Shown here piece after piece: positions 26,172-34,734 of a DNA stretch of 43,039 bases (positions are counted from its first letter, which is position 1; each line of letters opens with the position of its first letter). The notes beneath the pieces are model-generated. The model did no database searches, was not told the DNA's origin, and was given only the letters and a program-made list of their open reading frames with translations. The DNA lies in assembly GCF_000759435.1 (NCBI RefSeq), contig NZ_JRJG01000026.1, positions 1-43,039 of the forward strand, in the 5' to 3' direction. The position numbers were made by a program, and so were the translations under genes. Source of the DNA: Hoeflea sp. BAL378 (GTDB taxonomy: Bacteria; Pseudomonadota; Alphaproteobacteria; Rhizobiales; Rhizobiaceae).

Positions 26172-27056
26172 CTAGCGCGGCAGCTTGCGTTCCGGCGTCC
26201 GCAGCGCATCGGCGAGCCGCGCCTTGGCGGATCCCGGCTTGAGCGGCTTCTGCTGGCTCTCATGCGGCGCCCAGCCGGAGAGATGGATGATTGAAAAGCT
26301 GGCGCGGATCCGCCCGTCCGGGTCGGAGAAGCGTTCGGCGTAGATCTGTGCGGCCCTGAGGAAGAGCGACCGGCTCACCGGCTTGCGGCTTCGGTCGGCC
26401 AGGACCGAGGTCATGCCCATTGCCCGCAGATCCCTGAGAAGCCCGAACATGTCGGCGTAGCGGACGACGATGTCATCGATGTCGGTGACGGGCAGGGCGA
26501 AACCCGCGCGCTGGAGCAGGGCGCCGTAATCGCGGATATCGGCGAAGGGATGGACGCGGGCATTGGCGCCGCCGGTCAATTCGCTTTCCGCGGCCAGCAG
26601 GCTCTCGCGCAGTTCGCCCAGGGTGCCAGCGCCGGGCGTGGCCGCCAGCATCAGGCCGTCGGGCCTGAGCGCGCGACGCATCTGCACCAGAACGCCCGGC
26701 GTGTCGTTGGTGACATGCAGCGCCAGCGGCGAGACGATCAGATCGGCGCTTGCCGGCGCCAGCGGCACATGGTCCGGATCGGCGAGAGTGACCGAACCGG
26801 CGTCGGCGCCCGGCAGGGCGCAGAGATCGACATAGCGGAACTCGCCGGTCTTACCCGTCGCCGACATCATCCCGGCGGCCAGGGCCAGGCCGCCCTGCAC
26901 CTGGACCGGATGCTCGAAGCGGCGCTCGACCACGGAGAGGCGATCGGCCATGTCCTCGGCCACCCTGCGCAGCAGGAAGTCCGCGCCTGGCTCCAGTCCG
27001 GCGAGCGCGCGCAATCTGCGCTGGCGCAGGAGGGTGTGGTCAAAGAGACGGTCCAT
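26172..27056 (-). CDS. Methyltransferase-fold protein (BioC/NDUFAF5-like) lacking motif I
   Basis: A 294-residue protein from the ATG at 27056. It matches the class I methyltransferase group near NDUFAF5/BioC in its later part: ADLIVSPLALHVTNDTPGVLVQMRRALRPDGLMLAATPGAGTLGELRESL (motifs III-IV) and the typical C-terminal AQIYAERFSDPDGRIRASFSIIHLSGWAPHESQQKPLKPGSAK. The usual SAM-binding DLGCGxG stretch is not seen; the corresponding region reads QVQGGLALAAGMMSATGK. It may bind something other than SAM or be non-catalytic. Divergent from comF, 62 bases apart. Confidence 0.85.
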   Translation of the reverse strand: MDRLFDHTLLRQRRLRALAGLEPGADFLLRRVAEDMADRLSVVERRFEHPVQVQGGLALAAGMMSATGKTGEFRYVDLCALPGADAGSVTLADPDHVPLAPASADLIVSPLALHVTNDTPGVLVQMRRALRPDGLMLAATPGAGTLGELRESLLAAESELTGGANARVHPFADIRDYGALLQRAGFALPVTDIDDIVVRYADMFGLLRDLRAMGMTSVLADRSRKPVSRSLFLRAAQIYAERFSDPDGRIRASFSIIHLSGWAPHESQQKPLKPGSAKARLADALRTPERKLPR

Positions 27057-27118
27057 GATCCGATCCGCTGGATGAACTCCGGCTCGCTTGTTGGATGGAA
27101 TGGCGGTAAAGTCAACCA

Positions 27119-27946
27119 ATGGACCTATCCCGAGCAAGTCACAGCGGCGACGGGCGCCCGAGCCGCGGACTCGGGACCGAGAGGCATCGGCTCACGGCCG
27201 CGCTTCATCGCGGCGCCGTGCAGCTGATGCACCTGGTCTATCCGCCGGTCTGCGCCGGATGCGGGATCATGACCGGCCAGGCGGCCGCGCTGTGCCCCGG
27301 TTGCTGGGAGACGGTGCGCTTCATCGAGCGGCCCTATTGCGAAATCACCGGTCTGCCGTTCAGTCACGACCGCGGCGAGGGACTGGTCTCTCCGGAAGCC
27401 ATCGCGAACCCGCCGCTCTACCACAGGGCGCGGGCGGCGGTCTTTCACGACGGTGTCGCCCGCAAGCTCGTCCATGGGCTGAAATATTCCGACCGGGCCG
27501 ATCTGGCGGCGATGATGGCAGCCTGGATGGTCCGCGCCGGGCGCGACGTCATCGACGACAGCGACGTGATCGTGGCGGTACCGTTGCACCGGCACAGGCT
27601 GTTTACGCGGCGCTACAACCAGTCGGCGGAACTTGCGCGCGCGCTTGCCGTCAGGACCGGGAAGCCGTTTCTGGCCGGAGCGTTGCGCAGGGTGCGGGCC
27701 ACCCGGCAGCAGGTGGGGCTGGGATTGCGGGCAAGGCAGGACAATGTGCGTGGCGCGTTCGCCCTGCCGCCGGCCCAGGCGCAACGAATGCTGGGGCTCA
27801 AGGTCCTGCTGGTCGATGACGTGTTCACGACCGGCTCGACCGTGGAGGCGGCGACACGGGCGCTGTTGCGCGGCGGCGCCCGGCAAGTCGACGTGCTGAC
27901 CTTTGCCAGGGTTGCAAGCCCGGGCGAGGAAACCCTATATGCCTGA
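27119..27946 (+). CDS. comF: ComF family protein (phosphoribosyltransferase fold)
   Basis: A 275-residue ComF. The N-terminal zinc-finger region has CAGCG...CPGCW and the C-terminal PRTase domain has the loop VLLVDDVFTTGSTVEAATRALL, plus FTRRYNQSAELARAL and RATRQQVGLGLRARQDNVRGAF. ComF helps pull in single-stranded DNA during natural transformation in competent species, and is kept in many others where its role is unclear. The start chosen is the ATG at 27119, with a poor ribosome site. It is 37 bases upstream of grxC. Confidence 0.93.
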   Translation: MDLSRASHSGDGRPSRGLGTERHRLTAALHRGAVQLMHLVYPPVCAGCGIMTGQAAALCPGCWETVRFIERPYCEITGLPFSHDRGEGLVSPEAIANPPLYHRARAAVFHDGVARKLVHGLKYSDRADLAAMMAAWMVRAGRDVIDDSDVIVAVPLHRHRLFTRRYNQSAELARALAVRTGKPFLAGALRRVRATRQQVGLGLRARQDNVRGAFALPPAQAQRMLGLKVLLVDDVFTTGSTVEAATRALLRGGARQVDVLTFARVASPGEETLYA

Positions 27947-27983
27947 AGACCCCGCGATGGCGGCTGAACAGTTGGAGGCCTGA

Positions 27984-28244
27984 ATGGCAGATGTAACTCT
28001 CTACACCCGACAATTCTGCGGATTCTGCACGGCAGCCAAACGGCTGCTTGACGACAAGGGTGTGAGCTATACCGAGCATGACGCGTCCTTTTCGCCGGAG
28101 TTGAAGCAGGAAATGATCGCAAAGGCGAATGGCCGCACGACGTTTCCGCAGATCTTCATCGATGGCGTTCACGTCGGCGGTTGCGACGATCTGCATGCGC
28201 TGGAGCGGTCCGGCAAGCTTGACACGATGCTGGCGGGAGCCTGA
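27984..28244 (+). CDS. grxC: Glutaredoxin 3
   Basis: An 86-residue glutaredoxin with active site C12-G-F-C15 (the Rhizobiales form of CPYC), and the TFPQIFIDGVHVGGCDDL segment with cis-Pro and GG glutathione-binding motif. It reduces disulfides with glutathione in the cytoplasm. A GGAG site precedes the ATG; the nitrilase gene follows 3 bases after its stop. Confidence 0.96.
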   Translation: MADVTLYTRQFCGFCTAAKRLLDDKGVSYTEHDASFSPELKQEMIAKANGRTTFPQIFIDGVHVGGCDDLHALERSGKLDTMLAGA

Positions 28245-28247
28245 GCC

Positions 28248-29108
28248 ATGAACGAATTTGTCGCCGCCGCCGTGCAGATGCGCTCGGGCGTTTCACCGGA
28301 GACCAATATCGCGGAGATGAAGGACCTGGTCCGGCAGGCCGCGTCTCGCGGCGCCCGCTATGTTCAGACGCCGGAGATGACCGGCGCCATCCAGAAGGAC
28401 CGGGCGGGGCTCAAGCGGATCCTCAGGCCCGAGGCCGACGATCCGGTGCTCGGCGCCGCCTCGGCGCTGGCGGCCGAACTGGGTATCTGGCTGCATATCG
28501 GATCGACGGCGATCGATGCGGGGGGCGGGATGACCGCGAACCGCGCCGTTGTCTTCGGACCCGACGGCGGCGCCGTGGGGCGCTACGACAAGATCCACAT
28601 GTTCGACGTCGATCTCGACAATGGCGAGAGCTGGCGTGAAAGCGCGGTGTACCGGCCGGGCGAGATTGCCCAGACCGTCGATCTCGACGGCGTGAGGCTG
28701 GGTCTCGGGATCTGCTACGACATCCGCTTCCCGCATCTGTTCCGCGACCTGGCGCTGGCGGGCGCCGACATCCTGACCGCGCCGGCGGCCTTTACCCGGC
28801 AGACCGGGGAGGCGCACTGGCATGTGCTGCAGCGCGCCCGGGCGATCGAGAACGGCGCCTTCGTGATTTCGGCGGCGCAGGGCGGCGTGCACGAGGACGG
28901 GCGCGAGACCTACGGCCATTCGATGATCGTCGACCCCTGGGGCCGGGTGATCGCCGAGGCCGAGGGCAACGAGCCGGGCATCATTGTCGCCACCCTGGCG
29001 CTTGACGACGTCAAGGCCGCGCGCGCCAAGATCCCGAACCTCAAGAATGCCCGCAGCTACCGGATCGAAGGCGGCCCGGACTCGGCCAGGGGAGCGCAAG
29101 TGGCGTGA
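28248..29108 (+). CDS. Carbon-nitrogen hydrolase (Nit1-like amidase)
   Basis: A 286-residue nitrilase-superfamily amidase. The catalytic triad is in place: Glu43 in TPEMTGAI, Lys115 in YDKIHMFDVDL and Cys156 in GLGICYDIRFPHLF. This branch (Nit1/deaminated glutathione amidase) hydrolyses deaminated glutathione in characterised relatives, which fits the glutaredoxin next door. Four bases of its end overlap the GTG start of the DUF1178 gene. Confidence 0.95.
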   Translation: MNEFVAAAVQMRSGVSPETNIAEMKDLVRQAASRGARYVQTPEMTGAIQKDRAGLKRILRPEADDPVLGAASALAAELGIWLHIGSTAIDAGGGMTANRAVVFGPDGGAVGRYDKIHMFDVDLDNGESWRESAVYRPGEIAQTVDLDGVRLGLGICYDIRFPHLFRDLALAGADILTAPAAFTRQTGEAHWHVLQRARAIENGAFVISAAQGGVHEDGRETYGHSMIVDPWGRVIAEAEGNEPGIIVATLALDDVKAARAKIPNLKNARSYRIEGGPDSARGAQVA

Positions 29109-29530
29109 TCCGGTTTTCTTTGCAGTGCGACAAGGACCATGGCTTTGAAGGCTGGTTCGCCTCAAGCGCGGACTTTGACGGGCAAAGCGAACGGGGCCTG
29201 GTCGAGTGCCCGGTCTGCGGGTCGCGCAAGGTCGGCAAGGCGCTGATGGCGCCGGCGGTGGCTGTCTCGCGGGAAACCCCGGCGCGGCCGCTGGCGATGG
29301 ATCCGCAGAAGCGCGAGATGATGCGCAAGCTCCGCGACCTGGTGAAGGCGGTCAAGCAGAATTCCGAGGATGTCGGCGACCGCTTCGCCGACGAGGCGCG
29401 CAGGATCCACCATGGCGAAGCCGAAGCCCGCGGCATCATCGGGCAGGCCTCGACCGAAGATGCCCGCTCGCTGATCGAGGAAGGCATCGAGATCGCCCCC
29501 CTGCCGGAATTCCCCGAGGATCTGAGCTGA
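29105..29530 (+). CDS. DUF1178 family protein
   Basis: A 141-residue DUF1178 protein. The N-terminal zinc-ribbon-like part holds C8, H12 and C35PVC38, and the middle has the conserved AVAVSRETP region and helices MMRKLRDLVKAVKQNSEDVGDRFADEARRIHHGEAEARGI. It starts at GTG 29105 overlapping the nitrilase stop by 4 bases (GTGA), so translation is coupled. Function is unknown; it is present throughout alphaproteobacteria beside nit/grx genes. Confidence 0.93.
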   Translation: MIRFSLQCDKDHGFEGWFASSADFDGQSERGLVECPVCGSRKVGKALMAPAVAVSRETPARPLAMDPQKREMMRKLRDLVKAVKQNSEDVGDRFADEARRIHHGEAEARGIIGQASTEDARSLIEEGIEIAPLPEFPEDLS

Positions 29531-29531
29531 C

Positions 29532-30116
29532 GTGGACGCGCCGGTGTTCCATCTTGCCATGTACAATTTCGGTCTGCATGTGGCGGACTACGATGCGCCC
29601 GAGGTGCATGGCTTCCTCAGGCGTGAACCGCTGAACTTTGCTGCCGCGCAGAAGGCCGCCGGCTTTGTCGGGCGATCGGGGTATCGCGGCGAACCCGGAC
29701 CCAGGAGCTGGGGCCCTCAGATATTTCCGCGCTTTCTCAAGGGCAGCGGACGGGACTCGGGCCCGTCATCCTTGTCCTTGTGGGAGAATATCGAGAGCCT
29801 GATGGCCTTTGCCTATGCCGGGGTGCACGCCGAAGCTTTGAAAAATGCCCGCAACTGGAACACCAAGAACACCTGGCCGCCGCTGGTCCTGTGGTGGGTA
29901 GAGGCCGGCCGCCGCCCGGACTGGGAGCAGGGGGCGAGGAAGCTCGAATGGCTGCACGACCATGGCGCGGGACCGGAGGCGTTCACCTTCAAGCAGCCCT
30001 TTGGGGCGGATGGCGAGCCGCTCATCATTGACCGGGCGCGGGTGAAGACCCTTGCCGAGGCCAATTCGCCGGGACAGCGCGATCTGCTCGCGCAACTCGA
30101 ACATATGCCTGTCTGA
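29532..30116 (+). CDS. DUF3291 domain protein
   Basis: A 194-residue protein with the DUF3291 pattern (FHLAMYNFGLHVADYDAPEVHGFLRREPLNFAAAQKAAGFVGRSGY, SLWENIESLMAFAYAGVHAEALKNARNW, PPLVLWWVEAGRRPDWEQGARKLEWLHDHG). The fold is thought to be a ferredoxin-like dimer related to antibiotic-biosynthesis monooxygenases; the function is unknown. The GTG at 29532 follows GAGGA and lies 1 base after the DUF1178 stop. It ends 9 bases from the convergent ubiG gene. Confidence 0.88.
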   Translation: MDAPVFHLAMYNFGLHVADYDAPEVHGFLRREPLNFAAAQKAAGFVGRSGYRGEPGPRSWGPQIFPRFLKGSGRDSGPSSLSLWENIESLMAFAYAGVHAEALKNARNWNTKNTWPPLVLWWVEAGRRPDWEQGARKLEWLHDHGAGPEAFTFKQPFGADGEPLIIDRARVKTLAEANSPGQRDLLAQLEHMPV

Positions 30117-30125
30117 GGGTGGGGC

Positions 30126-30878
30126 CTACCCGGCCTTGGGGCGCTCGGCGAGCAGCATGTAGTTGACGTCCATGTCGCGCGACAGGTTCCACTGGTCCTG
30201 CAGGGGATTGTAGAACACGCCGGTGCGGTCAATGATGGTCATTCCGGACCCCGCCAGCGGGCTTTCGATTTCTTCCGGCCGCACCAGTTTTTCGTATTGA
30301 TGGGTGCCGCGCGGCAACCAGCGCAGCACATATTCTGCGCCGATGATGGCCAGCGCCATCGCCTTCATGGTCCGGTTGATGGTGGCGACGAACATCAGGC
30401 CGCCGGGTTTGACCATGTCGGCGCAGGAGGTCAGGAACAGGTCGACATCGGAGACATGCTCGACCACTTCCATGTTCAGCACCACGTCGAATTTCTCGCC
30501 GCGGGCGGCCAGTTCCTCCGACGTGATCGCCTCGTAGCTGACAGTGACGCCGCTCTGCCGGGCGTGAATGGTGGCGACTTCGATGTTGGTGCGCGATGCA
30601 TCGGCGCCGAGCACGTCCGCGCCCATGCGCGCCATCGGCTCGCAGAGCAGTCCGCCGCCGCAGCCGATGTCGAGAATGCGCAGGCCCGCCAGGGGCTTGT
30701 CGCTCCTGGGGTCACGGCCGAAATGGCTTGCGACATGGTCGCGAATATAGGTCAGGCGGACGGGATTGAATTTGTGCAGCGGGCGGAACTTGCCGGTCGG
30801 ATCCCACCATTCAGCCGCCATCGCAGAAAAACGTTCGACTTCACCCTGGTCAATCGTCGTCCGTGTGGTCTGGCTCAT
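30126..30878 (-). CDS. ubiG: Ubiquinone biosynthesis O-methyltransferase
   Basis: A 250-residue SAM-dependent methyltransferase. The SAM motif [20 protein letters not shown] is at about 68-87, with the N-terminal [30 protein letters not shown] typical of UbiG. The end of the domain has [12 protein letters not shown]-like and [14 protein letters not shown] motifs. It performs both O-methylation steps in ubiquinone synthesis, at the inner face of the membrane. Divergent from lysC over 193 bases. Confidence 0.97.
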   Translation of the reverse strand: MSQTTRTTIDQGEVERFSAMAAEWWDPTGKFRPLHKFNPVRLTYIRDHVASHFGRDPRSDKPLAGLRILDIGCGGGLLCEPMARMGADVLGADASRTNIEVATIHARQSGVTVSYEAITSEELAARGEKFDVVLNMEVVEHVSDVDLFLTSCADMVKPGGLMFVATINRTMKAMALAIIGAEYVLRWLPRGTHQYEKLVRPEEIESPLAGSGMTIIDRTGVFYNPLQDQWNLSRDMDVNYMLLAERPKAG

Positions 30879-30930
30879 CGGTCTCTCCGGCGTTGGGTGT
30901 GTGCCTCTTCAACTCGGGCGTCGGGCCGGG

Positions 30931-30959
30931 CTTGTCAAGTGGCGCGAACGTCGCATGAT
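30931..30959 (+). promoter_or_regulatory. Possible lysC promoter
   Basis: CTTGTC (30931-30936) and CATGAT (30954-30959) with a 17-base spacer. A second candidate, TTGCAG (30968-30973) with CTATGA (30990-30995) and a 16-base spacer, lies just downstream. Neither can be chosen by eye. Confidence 0.35.
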
Positions 30960-30996
30960 CCATGCTGTTGCAGGCCGCGGCAAATATGGCTATGAG

Positions 30997-31034
30997 ACCG
31001 CCACCTTCCGCTCCGGAACCTGGGGCGGTTTTTC
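30997..31034 (+). terminator. Terminator-like hairpin inside the lysC leader
   Basis: Outer stem ACCGCC (30997-31002) with GGCGGT (31024-31029), inner stem TTCCG-CTC-CGGAA (31006-31018), then a T-run (31029-31033). It points into lysC, whose start is 38 bases further. A short hairpin CCCG-GAAA-CGGG (31038-31049) with a GNRA loop follows it. No gene on the plus strand ends just upstream, so it may be an attenuator of lysC or the end of a short RNA. Confidence 0.55.
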
Positions 31035-31071
31035 TTGCCCGGAAACGGGTCAGCCAGCGGAATAATTCAAT

Positions 31072-32346
31072 ATGGCCCGCATCGTGATGAAGTTTGGCGG
31101 CACCTCGGTTGCCGACCTGGACCGGATCCATAATGTCGCCCGGCATGTCAAACGTGAAGTTGACGCCGGACACCAGGTGGCCGTCGTGGTCTCGGCCATG
31201 GCCGGCAAGACCAACGAGCTTGTGGGCTGGGTGCAGGCCATGCCCAAGGTGGCCGGCGCCAAGGCCTCGTTCTACGACGCCCGCGAATATGACGCGATCG
31301 TTGCCTCCGGCGAACAGGTGACCAGCGGCCTGCTGGCGATCGCGCTTCAATCGATGGGGATCGACGCCCGCTCGTGGCAGGGCTGGCAGATTCCGGTCAA
31401 GACCGACAATGCCCACGGCGCCGCGCGCATTCTCGAGATCGACGGCACCGAACTGATCCGCCGTTTCGAAATGGGCCAGGTCGCCGTCGTGGCGGGCTTC
31501 CAGGGGATCGGGCCGGATCACCGGCTGGCGACGCTGGGCCGCGGCGGATCGGACACCAGCGCGGTGGCGATCGCTGCCGCCGTCAAGGCCGACCGCTGCG
31601 ACATCTATACCGATGTCGACGGTGTCTACACGACCGATCCGCGCATGGTGCCCAAGGCGCGGCGGATGAAAAAGATCGCGTTCGAGGAAATGCTGGAGAT
31701 GGCGTCGCTCGGCGCCAAGGTGCTGCAGGTCCGCTCGGTCGAGCTAGCCATGGTGCACAAGGTCAGGACCTTCGTGCGCTCCAGTTTTGACGATCCGGAC
31801 GCGCCCGAAATGAGCGATCTGATCAATCCGCCCGGAACTCTTATTTGCGACGAGGAAGAAATCGTGGAACAGGAAGTCGTGACCGGCATTGCCTATGCCA
31901 AGGACGAAGCGCAGATCTCCCTGAGGCGGCTTGCCGACCGGCCCGGCGTTTCGGCGGCGATCTTCGGACCGCTTGCGGACGCCCATATCAATGTCGACAT
32001 GATCGTCCAGAACATCTCCGAGGACGGATCGCGCACCGACATGACCTTCACCGTGCCGTCGAGCGACGCGGAGAAGGCGCTTGCGGTGCTGGCGGGCGAG
32101 AAGCAGACGATCGGCTATGACGTGGTCCAGAGCGAATCAGGTCTCGCCAAGGTCTCCGTCATCGGCATCGGCATGCGCAGCCATGCCGGCGTCGCCGCCA
32201 CCGCTTTCAAGGCGCTTGCGGAAAAATCTATTAACATCAAGGCGATAACGACTTCCGAGATCAAGATCTCGATCCTGATCGACGGCGCCTATGCCGAACT
32301 TGCAGTTCGGACTTTGCATTCGGTCTACGGTCTCGATAAGACTTAG
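31072..32346 (+). CDS. lysC: Aspartate kinase
   Basis: A 424-residue aspartate kinase, full length for the monofunctional form. Motifs: MKFGGTSVAD near the N-terminus, GRGGSDTSAVA (about 160-170) and YTDVDGVYTTDPR (about 182-194) in the kinase domain, followed by two ACT domains (about 265-420) that bind lysine and threonine. It phosphorylates aspartate, the first step to lysine, methionine, threonine and isoleucine. The ribosome site is weak, and the leader contains a terminator-like structure, so control may be at the RNA level. ptsP follows after 117 bases, as usual in Rhizobiales. Confidence 0.98.
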   Translation: MARIVMKFGGTSVADLDRIHNVARHVKREVDAGHQVAVVVSAMAGKTNELVGWVQAMPKVAGAKASFYDAREYDAIVASGEQVTSGLLAIALQSMGIDARSWQGWQIPVKTDNAHGAARILEIDGTELIRRFEMGQVAVVAGFQGIGPDHRLATLGRGGSDTSAVAIAAAVKADRCDIYTDVDGVYTTDPRMVPKARRMKKIAFEEMLEMASLGAKVLQVRSVELAMVHKVRTFVRSSFDDPDAPEMSDLINPPGTLICDEEEIVEQEVVTGIAYAKDEAQISLRRLADRPGVSAAIFGPLADAHINVDMIVQNISEDGSRTDMTFTVPSSDAEKALAVLAGEKQTIGYDVVQSESGLAKVSVIGIGMRSHAGVAATAFKALAEKSINIKAITTSEIKISILIDGAYAELAVRTLHSVYGLDKT

Positions 32347-32463
32347 CCCGACGGGATAAAATCAAAACGGCAAACGCCGATATCGAACTGCCGGGAGTTG
32401 TCCCCGGGGAACCGGCCGGGAGCAATTCCGGACCGGCCACACGAATTGGGAGAATGAAGCGCG

Positions 32464-34725
32464 ATGAGAGACCTTTCAGCAGGTCCGCGCGTCCTTCTCA
32501 GGCGGCTGCGCGAATTGATGGCGGAGCCCCTTGAGCCGCAGGAGCGCCTTGACCGCATTGTCCGCCAGATCGCGGCCAATATGGTGGCCGAAGTGTGCTC
32601 GTTCTACGTGCTGCGCGCCGATGGCGCCTTGGAACTGTTCGCCACCGAAGGCCTGAACAAGGACGCCGTCCACCTGGCCCAGCTCAAGATGGGCCAGGGC
32701 CTGGTCGGCACGATCGCGGCGAGCGCCCGCTCGCTCAATCTCTCCGACGCCCAGTCGCATCCGGCCTTCACCTATCTGCCGGAGACCGGCGAGGAGATCT
32801 ACAGCTCGTTCCTGGGGGTTCCGATCCTCAGGGCCGGCCGCTCGCTCGGGGTGCTGGTGGTGCAGAACAAGGCGCACCGCAAGTATCGCGAGGACGAGGT
32901 CGAGGCGCTCGAGACGACGTCGATGGTTCTCGCCGAGATGATCGCCACGGGCGAGCTCAAGCAGATCACAAGGCCGGGGCTGGAACTCGACCTGAGCCGG
33001 CCGGTGACGATCAAGGGCGACGCCTATGGCGACGGCATCGGGCTCGGCCACGTCATCCTGCACGAGCCGCGGATCGTGGTCACCGAGCTTCTCAACGACG
33101 ACAGCGAGTCGGAACTCAAGCGCCTGGAAGAGGCGCTCGGATCCTTGCGCGTGTCGATCGACGACATGCTGTCGCGCCGCGACGTCTCGATGGAGGGCGA
33201 GCACCGGGCGGTGCTCGAGGCCTACAGGATGTTCGCCCATGACCGTGGCTGGGTGAGGAAGCTCGAGGAAGCCATCCGCAACGGGCTCACCTGCGAGGCG
33301 GCGGTGGAGAAGGTGCAGAGCGACACCCGCGCCCGCATGATCCACATGACCGATCCGTATCTGCGCGAGCGGCTGCATGATTTCGACGATCTCGCCAACC
33401 GCCTGCTCCGGCAGTTGACCGGCTTCGTGCCCGGCGGCTCCGGCCTGCCGCAGGATGCGATCATCGTGGCGCGCGCCATGGGCGCGGCCGAGCTCCTCGA
33501 CTATCCGCGCGAGGCGATCCGCGGACTGGTGCTCGAAGACGGCGCCGTCACCAGCCATGTGGTGATCGTCGCCCGCGCCATGGGCATCCCGGTCGTCGGC
33601 CAGGTGATCGGCATCGCCTCGCTCGCGGAAAACCGGGATCCGATCATCGTCGATGGCGAGGATGGCTTCGTCCATCTGCGCCCGATCTCGGAAATCCAGA
33701 GCGCCTACGAGGACAAGGTCAGGTTTCGCGCCAAGCGGCAGGAACAGTTCCGGGCGCTGCGCAAGGTCAAGCCGCGCACCCGCGACGGCCAGGACATCAC
33801 GCTCCAGATGAATGCGGGACTGCTGGTGGACCTGCCGCAGCTCAAGGAATCGGGCGCCAGCGGCATCGGCCTGTTCCGGACGGAACTGCAGTTCATGATC
33901 GCCTCGACCATGCCCAAGGTCGACGAGCAGCAGGCCCTTTACCGCAGCGTCCTGAGGGAGGCGGCCGGACGGCCGGTGACCTTCCGGACGCTCGACATCG
34001 GCGGCGACAAGGTCGTGCCCTATTTCCGCTCGGCGGAAGAGGAGAACCCGGCGATCGGCTGGCGCGCCATCCGGCTGTCGCTCGATCGCCCCGGCCTGCT
34101 GCGCACCCAGCTCAGGGCGCTGCTGAAGGCCGCCGCCGGCACCGAACTCAAGCTGATGCTGCCGATGGTCACCGAGGTCAACGAGCTGCGCCTGGCGCGC
34201 GAACTGCTCGACAAGGAAGTGCGCCACCTGTCGCGCTTCGGCCATCAACTGCCGCGCAGCCTGAAGTTCGGGGCGATGCTGGAGGTGCCGAGCCTGTTGT
34301 GGCAGCTCGACGAGCTGATGGAGGAGGTGGACTTCGTGTCCGTCGGCTCCAACGATCTATTCCAGTTCGTGATGGCGGTCGACCGGGGCAATTCCCGCGT
34401 CGCCGACCGGTTCGACCCGATGGGCCGCCCGTTCCTCAGGGTGTTGCGCCAGATCGTGGTGGCGGCCAACAAGGCGGGCACCTCGCTCACCCTGTGCGGC
34501 GAGATCGCAGGCAAGCCTTTGTCGGCGATGGCGCTGCTGGGCCTGGGGTTCCGCAACATCTCGATGTCGCCGTCCTCCATCGGACCGGTCAAGTCGATGC
34601 TGCTGTCGCTCGACCTCGCCAAGCTGGAGGAGGGGCTGCTGCCCGCCGTCGCCGACACCCAGAGCGAAAAGACAGTGCGCGAGTTCCTGATGGACTTTGC
34701 AGACGCCAACGGCGTGAGCCTTTAG
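32464..34725 (+). CDS. ptsP: Phosphoenolpyruvate-protein phosphotransferase, nitrogen PTS (PtsP)
   Basis: A 753-residue EI-Ntr. The N-terminal GAF domain (about 20-155) is the mark of PtsP; next come the EI domain with the phosphorylated His365 in GAVTSHVVIVARAMGIP, and the PEP-binding TIM barrel with GLFRTELQFM, TFRTLDIGGDKV and the catalytic Cys678 in LTLCGEIAGKP. It takes phosphate from PEP and passes it to NPr and EIIA-Ntr, which control potassium transport, nitrogen metabolism and other pathways. The GAF domain senses glutamine in characterised homologues. prfA follows 9 bases later. Confidence 0.98.
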   Translation: MRDLSAGPRVLLRRLRELMAEPLEPQERLDRIVRQIAANMVAEVCSFYVLRADGALELFATEGLNKDAVHLAQLKMGQGLVGTIAASARSLNLSDAQSHPAFTYLPETGEEIYSSFLGVPILRAGRSLGVLVVQNKAHRKYREDEVEALETTSMVLAEMIATGELKQITRPGLELDLSRPVTIKGDAYGDGIGLGHVILHEPRIVVTELLNDDSESELKRLEEALGSLRVSIDDMLSRRDVSMEGEHRAVLEAYRMFAHDRGWVRKLEEAIRNGLTCEAAVEKVQSDTRARMIHMTDPYLRERLHDFDDLANRLLRQLTGFVPGGSGLPQDAIIVARAMGAAELLDYPREAIRGLVLEDGAVTSHVVIVARAMGIPVVGQVIGIASLAENRDPIIVDGEDGFVHLRPISEIQSAYEDKVRFRAKRQEQFRALRKVKPRTRDGQDITLQMNAGLLVDLPQLKESGASGIGLFRTELQFMIASTMPKVDEQQALYRSVLREAAGRPVTFRTLDIGGDKVVPYFRSAEEENPAIGWRAIRLSLDRPGLLRTQLRALLKAAAGTELKLMLPMVTEVNELRLARELLDKEVRHLSRFGHQLPRSLKFGAMLEVPSLLWQLDELMEEVDFVSVGSNDLFQFVMAVDRGNSRVADRFDPMGRPFLRVLRQIVVAANKAGTSLTLCGEIAGKPLSAMALLGLGFRNISMSPSSIGPVKSMLLSLDLAKLEEGLLPAVADTQSEKTVREFLMDFADANGVSL

Positions 34726-34734
34726 GACCAGACC

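Noticed and set aside
30986-31087. 33-codon frame in the lysC leader as a regulatory leader peptide
   Set aside because: It overlaps the lysC start, is not rich in Lys, Thr or Met, and has no ribosome site; it only runs through the hairpin.
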